Shown here piece by piece: positions 19,050-27,540 of a stretch of DNA of 42,675 nucleotides. Made by a program: the position numbers and the translations under genes. Each line of letters begins with the position of its first letter. Within the stretch, counting starts at the first letter, position 1. A model generated the notes under the pieces. It was not told the origin of the DNA. It searched no databases and saw nothing but the letters and a program-made list of their open reading frames with translations. This DNA comes from Novosphingobium sediminis (GTDB taxonomy: Bacteria > Pseudomonadota > Alphaproteobacteria > Sphingomonadales > Sphingomonadaceae). Location: the NCBI RefSeq assembly GCF_007991615.1, contig NZ_BJYR01000008.1:1-42675 (forward strand). The letters are read 5' to 3'.

Positions 19050-19105
19050 CCTTGCCCGACAAATGATGGTTGTCAGCAAGGCGCCGCACCGGCAGGACAT
19101 CCGCC

Positions 19106-19597
19106 ATGAGCAAGGATGACAAGGCCGCCGGCCTCATGAAGACCATCATGCCCGAAGGCTTCGTGTTCGATCCCGAACGCGGCGCGCGCTGGTTCACGCG
19201 CGCGGGCCACACAGGCTTCCTCGGCATGGAATACCACGATCACGGCTCGGACTGGATCGAACTCGCCCTGCCCTGGCGCGAGGATCTCGTCGGCGTCGAG
19301 GAAACCGGCGTGCTGGCTTCCGGCCCGATCATCAGCCTGCTCGACAACGCGACCTCGATGTCGGTCTGGACGCGGCAGGGCACATTCAATCCGCAGGTCA
19401 CGCTCGATCTGCGCATCGACTACGTGCGCGCCGCAACGCCGGGCAAGACGGTGATCGCGCGCGCCGAATGTTATCAGGTGCGCCGTTCGATGGCGTTCGT
19501 GCGCGGCATTGCGCATGAAGGCGATCTCACCGATCCGATCGCCCACACCGCCGGCATCTTCATGCTGGTCAGCAGCGAAGGGTGGTCGAAGCCATGA
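19106..19597 (+). CDS. PaaI-family hotdog thioesterase
   Basis: This 163-residue hotdog-fold protein has the PaaI/4HBT-type core GVLASGPIISLLDNATSMSV with the expected acidic residue Asp in the long helix, followed by TLDLRIDYVRAATPGKTVIARAE. Such enzymes hydrolyse acyl-CoA thioesters; the acyl group is not predictable. It overlaps a second hotdog gene by four bases (ATGA), suggesting the two act together, possibly as a heteromer. Confidence 0.85.
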   Translation: MSKDDKAAGLMKTIMPEGFVFDPERGARWFTRAGHTGFLGMEYHDHGSDWIELALPWREDLVGVEETGVLASGPIISLLDNATSMSVWTRQGTFNPQVTLDLRIDYVRAATPGKTVIARAECYQVRRSMAFVRGIAHEGDLTDPIAHTAGIFMLVSSEGWSKP

Positions 19598-19995
19598 GCG
19601 AGTATCACCTGCCGCCCTATGCCCGCACGATGGGCATGGAAATCGACCACGTGGAGGACGGCGCGCCCGTCATCGCGATGGACTATGCCGAACGCGTGCA
19701 GGGCCGCCCCGGCTTCCTGCACGGCGGCGCCATCGGCGGCTTGCTCGAAATGGCTGCTCACGCCGCCCTGCGTGCCGAGCTGCAGCGCCAAGGCAGCGAT
19801 TCCCGCATCAAGCCGGTCAACATCAGCATCGAATACCTGCGCGGCGGCGTGCAGGAACGCACTTTTGCGCGCGGCGAAGTCATTCGCGCTGGCCGCCGTG
19901 TGGCAAATGTGCGGGTCGAGGCATGGCAAGGCGATCGCACCAAGTTGGTCGCCAGCAGCTGGATGAACTTCCTGCTGGCCCCGCCGAAGGACTGA
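19594..19995 (+). CDS. Second PaaI-family hotdog thioesterase
   Basis: This 133-residue hotdog protein has the motif RPGFLHGGAIGGLLEMAAHAAL, in which HGG and the following acidic residue are typical of the PaaI active site, and the strand SIEYLRGGVQERTFARGEV. It starts inside the stop of the preceding paralogue. The two share a fold but little sequence. Both are likely cytosolic acyl-CoA thioesterases of unknown specificity. Confidence 0.87.
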   Translation: MSEYHLPPYARTMGMEIDHVEDGAPVIAMDYAERVQGRPGFLHGGAIGGLLEMAAHAALRAELQRQGSDSRIKPVNISIEYLRGGVQERTFARGEVIRAGRRVANVRVEAWQGDRTKLVASSWMNFLLAPPKD

Positions 19996-20070
19996 GGCAG
20001 ACGGCCCCCGCCGTCATACAACCGGCGCATTGACGAGGTGGGTCTGGGCCGCAGTGGCCCCCGATTGACC

Positions 20071-20098
20071 TTGCAATTTTTTTACAATCGTTTATTAG
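20071..20098 (+). promoter_or_regulatory. Possible promoter of the cold-shock gene
   Basis: TTGCAA at 20071-20076 and TATTAG at 20093-20098 are 16 bases apart, within an AT-rich island that stands out from the GC-rich surroundings. If used, transcription would start about 260 bases before the csp ATG. The boxes are weak matches, so this is tentative. Confidence 0.3.
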
Positions 20099-20364
20099 AA
20101 AATTGCCTCTCGTCGATTGCGACTGATCTGGCTGCCGCGCTGCCGGCGCCTCTTCCCTCACATGATGCATGGCTTTTTGCCGGTCTTTGCCGGTCTACCA
20201 ATGCTGCTCTCGTTGAAGTGAGACGGGCATCGACGTTTACTCCCAGGCACGGGAACGCTGTTTCCGCGCCTTCGACTCCTTCGATTTCCTTTCAAGTGAC
20301 GACCTGACGCACGACCCCGTCGGCATCCGCCGGCGGTCCAACCGTTTCTTGAAAGGAAGCGCAC
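20099..20364 (+). promoter_or_regulatory. Long untranslated leader of the cold-shock gene
   Basis: About 265 bases without a supported gene precede the csp start. Long structured leaders are known to control cold-shock mRNAs in other bacteria. Visible elements are a tandem TTGCCGGTC-type duplication near 20177-20196, a short hairpin GCCGGCGGTCC-type region near 20326-20340, and a strong ribosome site GAAAGGAAG just before the ATG. Function is inferred by analogy. Confidence 0.4.
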
Positions 20365-20574
20365 ATGACTATCGGAACCGTAAAATTCTTCAACGAAGAC
20401 AAGGGCTATGGCTTCATCCAGCCGGATGACGGCGGCAAGGACAGCTTCGTCCACATCTCCGCCGTGCAGGCCGCCGGCCTTGCCACGCTGAGCAAGGACC
20501 AGCGCGTTTCCTACGAAGTCGAGACCGGCCGCAATGGCAAGGAATCGGCGGTCAATCTCGCCAGCGCGAACTGA
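20365..20574 (+). CDS. Cold-shock domain protein
   Basis: This 69-residue single cold-shock domain binds single-stranded RNA or DNA and usually acts as an RNA chaperone. RNP1 is KGYGFIQP (13-20) and RNP2 is FVHIS (28-32); the start MTIGTVKFFNEDKG is classical. A good ribosome site lies upstream, and a strong terminator follows, so it is probably monocistronic. Which Csp paralogue it is cannot be told. Confidence 0.95.
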   Translation: MTIGTVKFFNEDKGYGFIQPDDGGKDSFVHISAVQAAGLATLSKDQRVSYEVETGRNGKESAVNLASAN

Positions 20575-20585
20575 TCGCGGCGCAT

Positions 20586-20622
20586 CCCGGCGGCCTCGAT
20601 GGGGCCGCCGGGAGCACCTTTA
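20586..20622 (+). terminator. Rho-independent terminator after csp
   Basis: CCCGGCGGCC (20586-20595) and GGCCGCCGGG (20603-20612) form a perfect 10-bp stem with a 7-base loop, 11 bases after the csp stop. The tail is only moderately T-rich (ACCTTTACCCCC), but the stem is strong. Confidence 0.75.
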
Positions 20623-20652
20623 CCCCCTTCTTTTCCTGCGGAGTCGCACCCG

Positions 20653-20856
20653 ATGGCACTTTCCTACGAATTTCTCGTCGAGCGCGCAGAGCAGGCAGCC
20701 AAGGAAGCGGCGGGCGCCCTTCTGGACAACGTGCGCGACCGTGCGCTGCGCTCGGAAAAGGCATGGCGGGCGATGGCCGACCAGCTCCGCGAAGTGGCCG
20801 AAGGCCGCGAACGCACACGGCTCGAGCGCCTTTCCGCCGCGCTTGATACCGTCTGA
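20653..20856 (+). CDS. Small hypothetical protein
   Basis: This 67-residue protein is highly charged and almost entirely helical in character (many Glu, Arg and Ala, with heptad-like spacing), with no signal peptide or membrane segment. I do not recognise a family. ATG 20653 follows a CGGAG-type ribosome site about 11 bases upstream. The next gene begins directly after its stop, suggesting a two-gene unit behind csp. Confidence 0.6.
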   Translation: MALSYEFLVERAEQAAKEAAGALLDNVRDRALRSEKAWRAMADQLREVAEGRERTRLERLSAALDTV

Positions 20857-21114
20857 ATGGCCGAGCTTCCGGATCTCAACCTGCCCCAGCTGTTCGCGGC
20901 GCTCGAAGTCTCCGATATTTCTGCGATCAACGGGATCGCCAGCCTTGCCAATATCCTGCGCCGGAACGGTCTCATCAGCGTTCCCGACGTTTCAGCGCTG
21001 CTCCAGAGCATGAGCCTGCCGCTCAGCCTGCCGCGCCATGCGGACAATCCCGCCGTGCAGGAAATCCAGCTCCATCTGGATCAGCTTTTCGCCCAGATCA
21101 TCGCCGCCGATTAG
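20857..21114 (+). CDS. Small hypothetical protein
   Basis: This 85-residue acidic protein starts at the base after the preceding stop (TGAATG). It is rich in Leu and Ala with helical stretches (LPQLFAALEVSDISAINGIA, then VQEIQLHLDQLFAQIIA) and has no cysteine or membrane helix. I do not recognise a family. Its stop overlaps the stop of the convergent siroheme-synthase-like gene by four bases. Adjacency to the 67-residue gene suggests joint function. Confidence 0.6.
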   Translation: MAELPDLNLPQLFAALEVSDISAINGIASLANILRRNGLISVPDVSALLQSMSLPLSLPRHADNPAVQEIQLHLDQLFAQIIAAD

Positions 21115-21884
21115 GCGCGCTCGATTACCACAACGATGCCGCCGCCGGGCTCGTCAGTCCCCGGCGCAACCCGTGCTGCATCGGCCCGCACCCGCGCCAG
21201 CACGGCTGCCGGCACATCCGGCCCAGCGACGACGGCATCGGCTTGCCCAAGCAGCCGCGCCTCGCGCAAAGTGAGGTCGTCGGGATCGTTCGAGCGCAGC
21301 CGGATCACGAACCGGCCAGAGACGCCATCCGCCGCGCCTGCCACCCACGCATCGACATTGCCGCCCTCGCGCAGGGGATCCAGCGCTCCGCCGTCTTCCA
21401 GCGCCGCATCAAGCGCGCGCCTGCGTTCGGGTCCCGTCGGCCAGCGGGCCCGCATCGCACTGCGCGCGTTGTAGAGCGCCTCAGCCAGCGTGCCGAGGCT
21501 TTGCGGCAAAAGCCGTTCCAGCCGCAGCCGCAGCGCCTTGGCAAGGCCCGCCGAGGCTCCGCCCGTACCGACCGCCACGATGACCGGAGCGCGGTCGATG
21601 ATCGATGGCGTGGTGAAATCGCACAGCGCCGGCTTGTCGACGACATTGACGAGCAGCCCCGCCCCCCGCGCACGGATCGCATCAGCCTCGCAGGCGCCTT
21701 CATCCTCGTGCGCGATGAAGGCAAGACGCGCGCCGATATCGATGCCCTCGGCAAGATCCTCGATCACCTTGCCGCCCGCGCGCAGTACCAGCCGCCGCTT
21801 GGCCTCAGCCGCCTCGCCATGGCCCAGCACCACCACCGGGTGCCCGGTGAGGCGGTGGAACAGCGGGAGGCTGGGGAGTGTCAT
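21111..21884 (-). CDS. Precorrin-2 dehydrogenase / siroheme synthase-like protein
   Basis: The N-terminal half matches the NAD-dependent precorrin-2 dehydrogenase/ferrochelatase part of CysG: VVVLGHGEAAEAKRR as the NAD loop, LVNVVDKPALCDFTTPSIIDR with the key aspartate of NVVD, and VAVGTGGASAGLAKALRLRLE. At 257 residues it is longer than single-domain SirC/Met8 (about 200) and far shorter than full CysG (about 460). Residues from about 195 resemble the start of the uroporphyrinogen methyltransferase domain but lack GxGPGD. It probably serves siroheme synthesis for sulfite or nitrite reduction. Confidence 0.83.
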   Translation of the reverse strand: MTLPSLPLFHRLTGHPVVVLGHGEAAEAKRRLVLRAGGKVIEDLAEGIDIGARLAFIAHEDEGACEADAIRARGAGLLVNVVDKPALCDFTTPSIIDRAPVIVAVGTGGASAGLAKALRLRLERLLPQSLGTLAEALYNARSAMRARWPTGPERRRALDAALEDGGALDPLREGGNVDAWVAGAADGVSGRFVIRLRSNDPDDLTLREARLLGQADAVVAGPDVPAAVLARVRADAARVAPGTDEPGGGIVVVIERA

Positions 21885-21910
21885 GCGTTTCGCCTATGCC
21901 GCGCCGGGCC

Positions 21911-21980
21911 CTTCGACAAGCTCAGGACGAGCGGACCAAAGGGCAAGCCTCAAAAACCGCTCGTGCTGAGCTTGTCGAAG
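21911..21980. repeat. Inverted repeat with 24-base arms
   Basis: The arms at 21911-21934 and 21957-21980 (outermost words CTTCGACAAGCTCAG and CTGAGCTTGTCGAAG) match at 23 of 24 positions around a 22-base centre. It lies between lysA and the siroheme-synthase-like gene. The word CTTCGACAAGCTCAG is common in sphingomonad intergenic DNA, so this is probably a dispersed palindromic element that can also act as a terminator for lysA. Confidence 0.8.
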
Positions 21981-22000
21981 CACCACGCACGAGATCCGCC

Positions 22001-23260
22001 TCATTCAAGCCATTCCGGTACGCGCTCGGCGGAAAGGATGGTTGAAGGCTCGATGCGGTCCGCCACGACGGCCCACTTCGCGCCGTCGACCATGACCTCA
22101 GGCACCATCGGGCGCGAGTTGTAGGTGTTCGCCATCGTCGCGCCATAAGCGCCCGCGGTGCGGAACACCGCCAGATCGCCGCGCGCAACAACGTCGATCT
22201 CGCGGGCCATGGCGAAGGTATCGCTCGATTCGCAGATCGGACCGACGATGTTGGCGGTCATCGTCTCGCCCTTCGGCGTTACCGCGCTGAAATCGTGCCA
22301 GGCATCGTACATGGCAGGCCGCGCCAGATCGTTCATCGCCGCATCGACGACGACCCAGGGATGGAGCGCGCCCTGCTTCACGCGGACCACTTCGGTGAGC
22401 AGCACGCCTGTGTTGCCGGTAATCAGCCTTCCCGGTTCGAACATCAAGGTAGCATCCCAGCCATCCGTCACGCGGGCGATCATCGCGGCGTATTCGGCGG
22501 GCTGCGGGAAAACCTCGCCCGCCTTGTAAGGCACGCCGACCCCGCCGCCGAGGTCCATATGCGTCACGGCAAAGCCCTCGGCACGGATCGCCTGCATCAG
22601 CGCACCGGCCTTGATGAAGGCAGCTTCCAGCGGATCGAGCTTCGACAGCTGGCTGCCGATATGGAGCGCAAGGCCGCGCAAGTTCAGCCCCGGCCGGCCG
22701 GAGAGCCGCGCATAGATGCCCGCCGCGCGGTCATAGGGAACGCCGAACTTGTTCTCGGCCTTGCCGGTCGAGATCTTGGCATGGGTGCCGGCATCCACAT
22801 CGGGATTGATGCGCAGCGTGGCGGTCGCGACGAAGCCCATGCTTGCCGCGATTTCGGCCAGCTCCTCGCCCTCTTCCTCGCTCTCGAGGTTGAACTGGCC
22901 GCATCCGGCTGCCAGCGCGCTGCGCATTTCCGCCGCCGTCTTGCCGACGCCCGAAAACACCACGTCTGCCGCGGGAATGCCCGCGGCCAGCGCGCGGTCC
23001 ATCTCGCCCGCCGAGACGACGTCTGCACCGTAGCCTTCGGCGGCGAGCACCTTGAGCACCGCGAGATTGGGGTTCGACTTCACCGCAAAGGCGAGGTGCA
23101 CGCGCGGCAGCACGGACAGCGCATCGCGGAAGACCCGCGCATGGCGCGTCAGCGTGGCGCGCGAATAGACGTAGACCGGCGTGCCGACTTCGGCCGCAAT
23201 CAGGGGCAGCGGCACGTCTTCGGCATGAAGCACGCCGCCGCGATATTCAAAATGATCCAT
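22001..23260 (-). CDS. lysA: Diaminopimelate decarboxylase
   Basis: LysA decarboxylates meso-diaminopimelate to lysine with PLP. The 419-residue protein has Lys61 in LAFAVKSNPN as the Schiff-base residue, HIGSQLSKLDP, the phosphate-binding stretch DLGGGVGVPY, and the dimer-interface active-site motif ICESSDTFA. It begins MDHFEYRGG. It lies downstream of argH and a small lipoprotein gene, the usual lipoprotein-lysA pairing. Confidence 0.96.
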   Translation of the reverse strand: MDHFEYRGGVLHAEDVPLPLIAAEVGTPVYVYSRATLTRHARVFRDALSVLPRVHLAFAVKSNPNLAVLKVLAAEGYGADVVSAGEMDRALAAGIPAADVVFSGVGKTAAEMRSALAAGCGQFNLESEEEGEELAEIAASMGFVATATLRINPDVDAGTHAKISTGKAENKFGVPYDRAAGIYARLSGRPGLNLRGLALHIGSQLSKLDPLEAAFIKAGALMQAIRAEGFAVTHMDLGGGVGVPYKAGEVFPQPAEYAAMIARVTDGWDATLMFEPGRLITGNTGVLLTEVVRVKQGALHPWVVVDAAMNDLARPAMYDAWHDFSAVTPKGETMTANIVGPICESSDTFAMAREIDVVARGDLAVFRTAGAYGATMANTYNSRPMVPEVMVDGAKWAVVADRIEPSTILSAERVPEWLE

Positions 23261-23306
23261 GGGGAATTCCTGAAACTGGGCTCCGGTTTCGGGCCGGAGA
23301 GAATGC

Positions 23307-23549
23307 TTATTCCTCGGGGGGGAGGTCGAAGGGATCGTCCTCGCGGTCCTCCGAGCGGCTGCGCAGCTCGATGTTGCGCTGCGGTTTGGCCTGAACGGGA
23401 GGGGTCAGCAGCGCGTCCGGCCCGGGTTTATCCCCTCGGCCATAGGGTGCCGGGGGCAAGGAATGGCCTTTCAGCGGCATGAGTTCGCGCCGCGCGCCGC
23501 ATCCGGCGAGCGTGAGGGCCAGCAGCAGAACAGGCAGCACCTTGCGCAT
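23307..23549 (-). CDS. LptM/LppL-like small lipoprotein
   Basis: This 80-residue protein has a lipoprotein signal [17 protein letters not shown] with Cys17, then MPLKGHSLPPAPYG and a charged tail ending DDPFDLPPEE. Small lipoproteins directly upstream of lysA or dapF are widespread (YifL/LptM in enterics, LppL in Pseudomonas); LptM assists LptD maturation there. Whether this one does so is inferred from position and size. Its ATG overlaps the argH stop (TAATG). Confidence 0.75.
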   Translation of the reverse strand: MRKVLPVLLLALTLAGCGARRELMPLKGHSLPPAPYGRGDKPGPDALLTPPVQAKPQRNIELRSRSEDREDDPFDLPPEE

Positions 23550-24952
23550 TACGGCTCCAGACCCAGCGCAAGACGCGCATCGGCCACGCGCTTCCTTACC
23601 TCGTCCGGCGCGGTTCCGCCATGGCTGGCGCGCGCGGCCACGCTGGCCTCCACCGAAAGCGCGGCGAACACCCGCTCGTCGACGCGCGGATCGATCGCCT
23701 TGAGGTCTGCCAGCGCCAGTTGATCGAGCGCCACACCCCGGCTTTCCGCCAGCTTGACAGCCGAGCCGGTGATATGGTGCGCCTCGCGGAAGGGAATGTT
23801 GGCCTGCCTCACCAGCCAATCGGCCAGATCGGTTGCCGTGGCGTAGCCGAGCTCCGCCGCGCCGCGCATCCGTGTCGTGCGGAATGCGGCTTCCGCAACC
23901 ATCCCGGTCATCGCCGCAATGGAGAGCGCGAGCAGCGAAGCCGCCTCGAACACAGGCGGCTTGTCGTCCTGCATGTCCTTCGAATAGGCGAGCGGCAGGC
24001 CCTTCATCGTGATCATCAGCGCCGTGAGGCAGCCGACGATCCGCCCGGAATGGCCGCGCACCAGTTCGGCTGCATCGGGGTTCTTCTTCTGCGGCATGAT
24101 CGAACTGCCGGTGGAAAGGCTGTCCGGCAGGGTGACGAAGCCGAACGGCTGGCTCGCCCAGATCACGAATTCTTCGGCAAGGCGCGAGAGGTGCAGCGAG
24201 CACTGCGCCGCTGCCATCAGGAAATCGAGCGCGAAATCGCGGTCGGATACCGAATCGAGGCTGTTCGCGGTGGGGCCATCAAAGCCCAGCGCCGCTGCCG
24301 TGGCGTGGCGGTCGATCGGAAAGCCCGTTCCCGCCAGCGCCGCACTGCCCAGCGGGCAGCGGTTCATCCGCACGCGCGCATCGGCAAAGCGCGAGACGTC
24401 GCGATCGATCATTTCATAGTAGGCCATCAGGTGATGGCCGAGCGTGACCGGCTGCGCGGTCTGCAGATGGGTGAAGCCGGGCATGATGCTCGCCGCATTT
24501 TCGCCCGCACGCGTTACCAGCGCGGCCTGCAGCGCCCGGAGTGCGGTCGCAGTCTGGTCGACCTGATCGCGCACCCACAGGCGGAAATCGGTCGCCACCT
24601 GATCATTGCGGCTGCGCGCGGTGTGCAAGCGGCCTGCCGCCGGGCCGATCAACTCGGCCAGCCGGCTTTCGGTCGTCATGTGGATGTCCTCGAGGTCCCA
24701 GTCCTCGGGCACGCCGTTTGCCTCGTATTCCGCGGCGACCTGATCGAGTCCGCCGGAAATGAGCGCGGCGTCCTCCGCCGTCACGATTCCCTGCTGGCCC
24801 AGCATGGCCACATGGGCCTTTGACGCGGCGATGTCCTGCCGCCACAAGGCCTTGTCGAAGGGAATCGAGGCGTTGATTTCGCGCATGACGGCCGAAGGGC
24901 CCGCCGCGAAGCGCCCGCCCCACATCTGGTTGGAGCCTGAATTGCCGCTCAT
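23549..24952 (-). CDS. argH: Argininosuccinate lyase
   Basis: ArgH cleaves argininosuccinate to arginine and fumarate. The protein of about 467 residues begins near [13 protein letters not shown], has [14 protein letters not shown] and the superfamily signature [12 protein letters not shown], and ends at the lipoprotein start. The start codon is uncertain: ATG 24952 gives the usual length, while ATG 24988 adds 12 residues and has a better ribosome site (AGAAGG, 9 bases away). The 5' end overlaps the divergent TlpA-like gene. Confidence 0.95.
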   Translation of the reverse strand: MSGNSGSNQMWGGRFAAGPSAVMREINASIPFDKALWRQDIAASKAHVAMLGQQGIVTAEDAALISGGLDQVAAEYEANGVPEDWDLEDIHMTTESRLAELIGPAAGRLHTARSRNDQVATDFRLWVRDQVDQTATALRALQAALVTRAGENAASIMPGFTHLQTAQPVTLGHHLMAYYEMIDRDVSRFADARVRMNRCPLGSAALAGTGFPIDRHATAAALGFDGPTANSLDSVSDRDFALDFLMAAAQCSLHLSRLAEEFVIWASQPFGFVTLPDSLSTGSSIMPQKKNPDAAELVRGHSGRIVGCLTALMITMKGLPLAYSKDMQDDKPPVFEAASLLALSIAAMTGMVAEAAFRTTRMRGAAELGYATATDLADWLVRQANIPFREAHHITGSAVKLAESRGVALDQLALADLKAIDPRVDERVFAALSVEASVAARASHGGTAPDEVRKRVADARLALGLEP

Positions 24953-25541
24953 ATTGCCGCGTCCGTCCGCCTTTTTGGTCCCGCTCATCGCTGCGGGCCT
25001 TCTCGCCGGGTGCGATAAGCAAACCCCGGCGGACAAGCAACCGCAGAGCGCCGCTTCCGCACCCGCTGCTGCGGCAGATGCGTCGAGCCCGTTCAACGGC
25101 ACGCTCGACATCAGCAACCGCGGTGCCGCCCTGCCTGATTTCACCTTCAGCGATCCTTCGGGCAAGAAAGTCCGCACGCTCGACCTCAAGGGAAAGCCGC
25201 TGCTCATCAACCTGTGGGCAACGTGGTGCGGCCCCTGCGTGCTCGAAATGCCCACGCTCGATGCCCTTGCGGCAGCCAAGGCGGGCAAGCTGACGGTGCT
25301 GACCGTATCGCAGGACCTGAATCAGGCCGCTGCGGTCGACGCGTTCTTCAAGCAGCGCAAGTTTACACACCTCGCGCCATGGCTCGATCCCGAGAACACG
25401 CTCAGCGATCACTTCGGCACCGGCGTTCTGCCAACGACCGTGCTCTATGATGCAGAGGGCAAGGAAGTCTGGCGCATGATCGGCTCGCACGATTGGGCCG
25501 GTCCGCGCACCGACGCGATGCTCGCAGATACGGTGCGCTGA
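24942..25541 (+). CDS. TlpA-family thioredoxin-like lipoprotein
   Basis: This protein of about 199 residues has a lipoprotein signal ending LLAGC (Cys24), an Ala/Pro-rich linker, and a periplasmic thioredoxin domain with the active site WATWCGPC (Cys96, Cys99) and the cis-proline segment [10 protein letters not shown]. It is likely a disulfide reductase of the TlpA/ResA class, which serve cytochrome c or oxidase maturation. I chose TTG 24942 because GGAG lies 6 bases upstream and the signal peptide starts there; TTG 24954 is an alternative. It overlaps argH divergently. Confidence 0.88.
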   Translation: MPLILPRPSAFLVPLIAAGLLAGCDKQTPADKQPQSAASAPAAAADASSPFNGTLDISNRGAALPDFTFSDPSGKKVRTLDLKGKPLLINLWATWCGPCVLEMPTLDALAAAKAGKLTVLTVSQDLNQAAAVDAFFKQRKFTHLAPWLDPENTLSDHFGTGVLPTTVLYDAEGKEVWRMIGSHDWAGPRTDAMLADTVR

Positions 25542-25637
25542 ACGCCGGCCCGAAAGCGCAGCGGCGGTTCGAGCCGGCCCGGGCAGCCCTTGGTGATCGG
25601 GGGATAGAGCTGGGCCGGGTCGGCTCGATGCGGCCAA

Positions 25638-25823
25638 TCAGCAAGGCTGTCGCGGGGGGTAGGGTGACAGCCGGCCGATGCATGCGGTCCGCACGAAGTG
25701 GAATAGCCCGGCCAGCGGCGGCAGCCCAATCGGATATGCTGCGCGCAGGCGATAAGCTTTGCCTATGGCCTGTCTGTCAGGGGGCCACGCCTGGATCAGC
25801 AGCTCATCGCTTCCGCCATTCAT
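25638..25823 (-). CDS. Candidate 61-residue ORF coupled to the ABC transporter
   Basis: The ATG at 25823 overlaps the ABC-transporter stop in the ATGA arrangement used by many genes here. The ORF encodes 61 residues beginning MNGGSDELLIQAWPPDRQA and ending SPYPPRQPC. It is proline-rich in its second half, with two cysteines in the last 20 residues and no clear membrane helix. No family is recognised. It could be a small peptide substrate or immunity gene, a truncated remnant, or chance. The only support is the coupled start and the absence of another gene in this 278-base gap. Confidence 0.3.
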   Translation of the reverse strand: MNGGSDELLIQAWPPDRQAIGKAYRLRAAYPIGLPPLAGLFHFVRTACIGRLSPYPPRQPC

Positions 25824-27517
25824 CCCTGTGGCGGGAACACCTCGTCTCGCCAGGTCTGGCCATGCTTCTCCCATACCCGATCAAGGTGCGTCCTGCTGCC
25901 CAGCTTGTGCGCGACAATGATCACCGTGGTTTCCGGCAGTTGGCGGCGAATAAGCTCGAAGACGGTCAGTTCCGATTTGGGATCAAGCTGGGCGGTCGCC
26001 TCATCCAGCACAAGCAGTTCCGGTTGCGAGAGCATGGCCTTGACGATCGCCAGCCTCTGGCGCTGCCCGCCGGAAAGCTGCCCACCATCCTGCCCGAGGT
26101 CTGTTTCCAGCTCGAAATCAAGCCCAAGCGCGCGCATCAGGCTCAGGGCAAGCTCGCGATCGAGTTGGCTTGGCAGGTTCGGAAAGGTGATATTCTCGGC
26201 AACGGTGCCTCTCAGAAACCGATTGTCCTGCGGCACGAATGCAAGCTTGGGACCGCGGAGCCGCGTAGCGGGATCTGCAGGTTCGCCATCAAACAACACA
26301 TGGCCTTCGTCAGGACGCAACAGGCCAAGCAGCAGCGCCACCAGCGTCGACTTGCCCCCGCCTGACGGCCCCTTGATGCGCAGCCATTCCCCCCGCTGCA
26401 ACTTTAGAGTGGTGCGGGACGAAATGACTTTCCGCCCGTCCGGGTAGGCAAAAGCGATGTCTTGCAAAACGATCTCGCGCTCAAACAGCCGCACTCCGTC
26501 AATCGGACGGGATGGCGACCGCGGCATTGTCGCATGCAAAGCCAGATTCGCGACGACCGCCTCCATGATCGGCGTGCTTCGCTGAATGGCGTCGATCATG
26601 CTGAGGGTCCGATTACCGGTGGGCAGCAGCCGCACGCCTGCCAGCATGAACATCGCCAGCTCCCGCAGTACATTGGCGGATGTATCACTGTACCATGCGA
26701 ACCACCCGAACAGGACGGCGACGGATGAGAACAATGACAGTTCGGCGACATAACGCGGCACGATGGTCATCAATGAGAAGCGCGCGGCGATGGTTGCGCC
26801 TTCATCGACGAGTGCCGCATGCCGCGCGAGGACAATCGGCTCCTCAGACCGCAACTGGATGGATTGGGTCTGCTGCAGGCTCCACTCGTCGAGTTCCGAA
26901 ATGGCCCGAAACGCCATCCAACGTCGAACCGTGAGTTCACCGGATGGCCGCGTGACGTACCTCTGCAGCAGTGCGAATACGAGTATCAGCCACAACGAGA
27001 CCAGGATCGTCGGCACCGGCGCAATCACCAACATCACAGTGATGATGGATACCGAAACGAGAGACTCGCTGAGGAAAAGCAGCACAGGAAGCACGGTTTC
27101 CTGGACGAATGCGCGTGAGACCTGCCGCAAGTGTTCCAGCATCTGCGATCGGCTGGTTGAAACCAACTCAAGGTAAGGCACGTGCAGGTATGCGGAAAAG
27201 AGCTCTCCCGCCCGCTTGCGCTGCGCTTCCCCAAGCCGCTGTCCAATCCGGAACCATAGCGAGGTCACCGCAATCGTCCGAACGATGAGGACCGCCAGAA
27301 TGGCGCCGAGCACAAGGGCAATACGACCGGTCTGCTGCAGGGGCGCAACGGCATCGCCTGAGGTGAAAAGCAGCTTCAGGAATAGCCAGGGCACGACCAG
27401 CATGGCGCTCTCGAACGCAGCGATGCCGACTATGCATAAAGTGATGTCGAAGCGCCCGGGCCGGTCGATCAGCGAAAAGGCGGATCGGACCGCGGAAAGT
27501 AAGCTTTTTGCTCTCAT
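25820..27517 (-). CDS. ABC transporter, fused permease and ATPase (PglK/flippase-like)
   Basis: This 565-residue half-transporter has a six-helix membrane domain (about 25-330) and an ATPase domain with Walker A GPSGGGKST (383-391), Q-loop FVPQDN, signature LSGGQ (481-485), Walker B LLVLDE (501-506) and switch His537. The stretch VRLLPTGNRTLSMIDAIQ before the ATPase resembles PglK-type lipid-oligosaccharide flippases. There is no N-terminal C39 peptidase domain. With two glycosyltransferases nearby, flipping a lipid-linked glycan is plausible; peptide export is the alternative. Confidence 0.87.
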   Translation of the reverse strand: MRAKSLLSAVRSAFSLIDRPGRFDITLCIVGIAAFESAMLVVPWLFLKLLFTSGDAVAPLQQTGRIALVLGAILAVLIVRTIAVTSLWFRIGQRLGEAQRKRAGELFSAYLHVPYLELVSTSRSQMLEHLRQVSRAFVQETVLPVLLFLSESLVSVSIITVMLVIAPVPTILVSLWLILVFALLQRYVTRPSGELTVRRWMAFRAISELDEWSLQQTQSIQLRSEEPIVLARHAALVDEGATIAARFSLMTIVPRYVAELSLFSSVAVLFGWFAWYSDTSANVLRELAMFMLAGVRLLPTGNRTLSMIDAIQRSTPIMEAVVANLALHATMPRSPSRPIDGVRLFEREIVLQDIAFAYPDGRKVISSRTTLKLQRGEWLRIKGPSGGGKSTLVALLLGLLRPDEGHVLFDGEPADPATRLRGPKLAFVPQDNRFLRGTVAENITFPNLPSQLDRELALSLMRALGLDFELETDLGQDGGQLSGGQRQRLAIVKAMLSQPELLVLDEATAQLDPKSELTVFELIRRQLPETTVIIVAHKLGSRTHLDRVWEKHGQTWRDEVFPPQG

Positions 27518-27540
27518 CCCAGATTGATTAATGGATTTCT

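Noticed and set aside
20158..20454. Leftward 98-codon frame over the cold-shock leader
   Set aside because: It overlaps the csp gene antisense, lacks a ribosome site and has no recognisable product.
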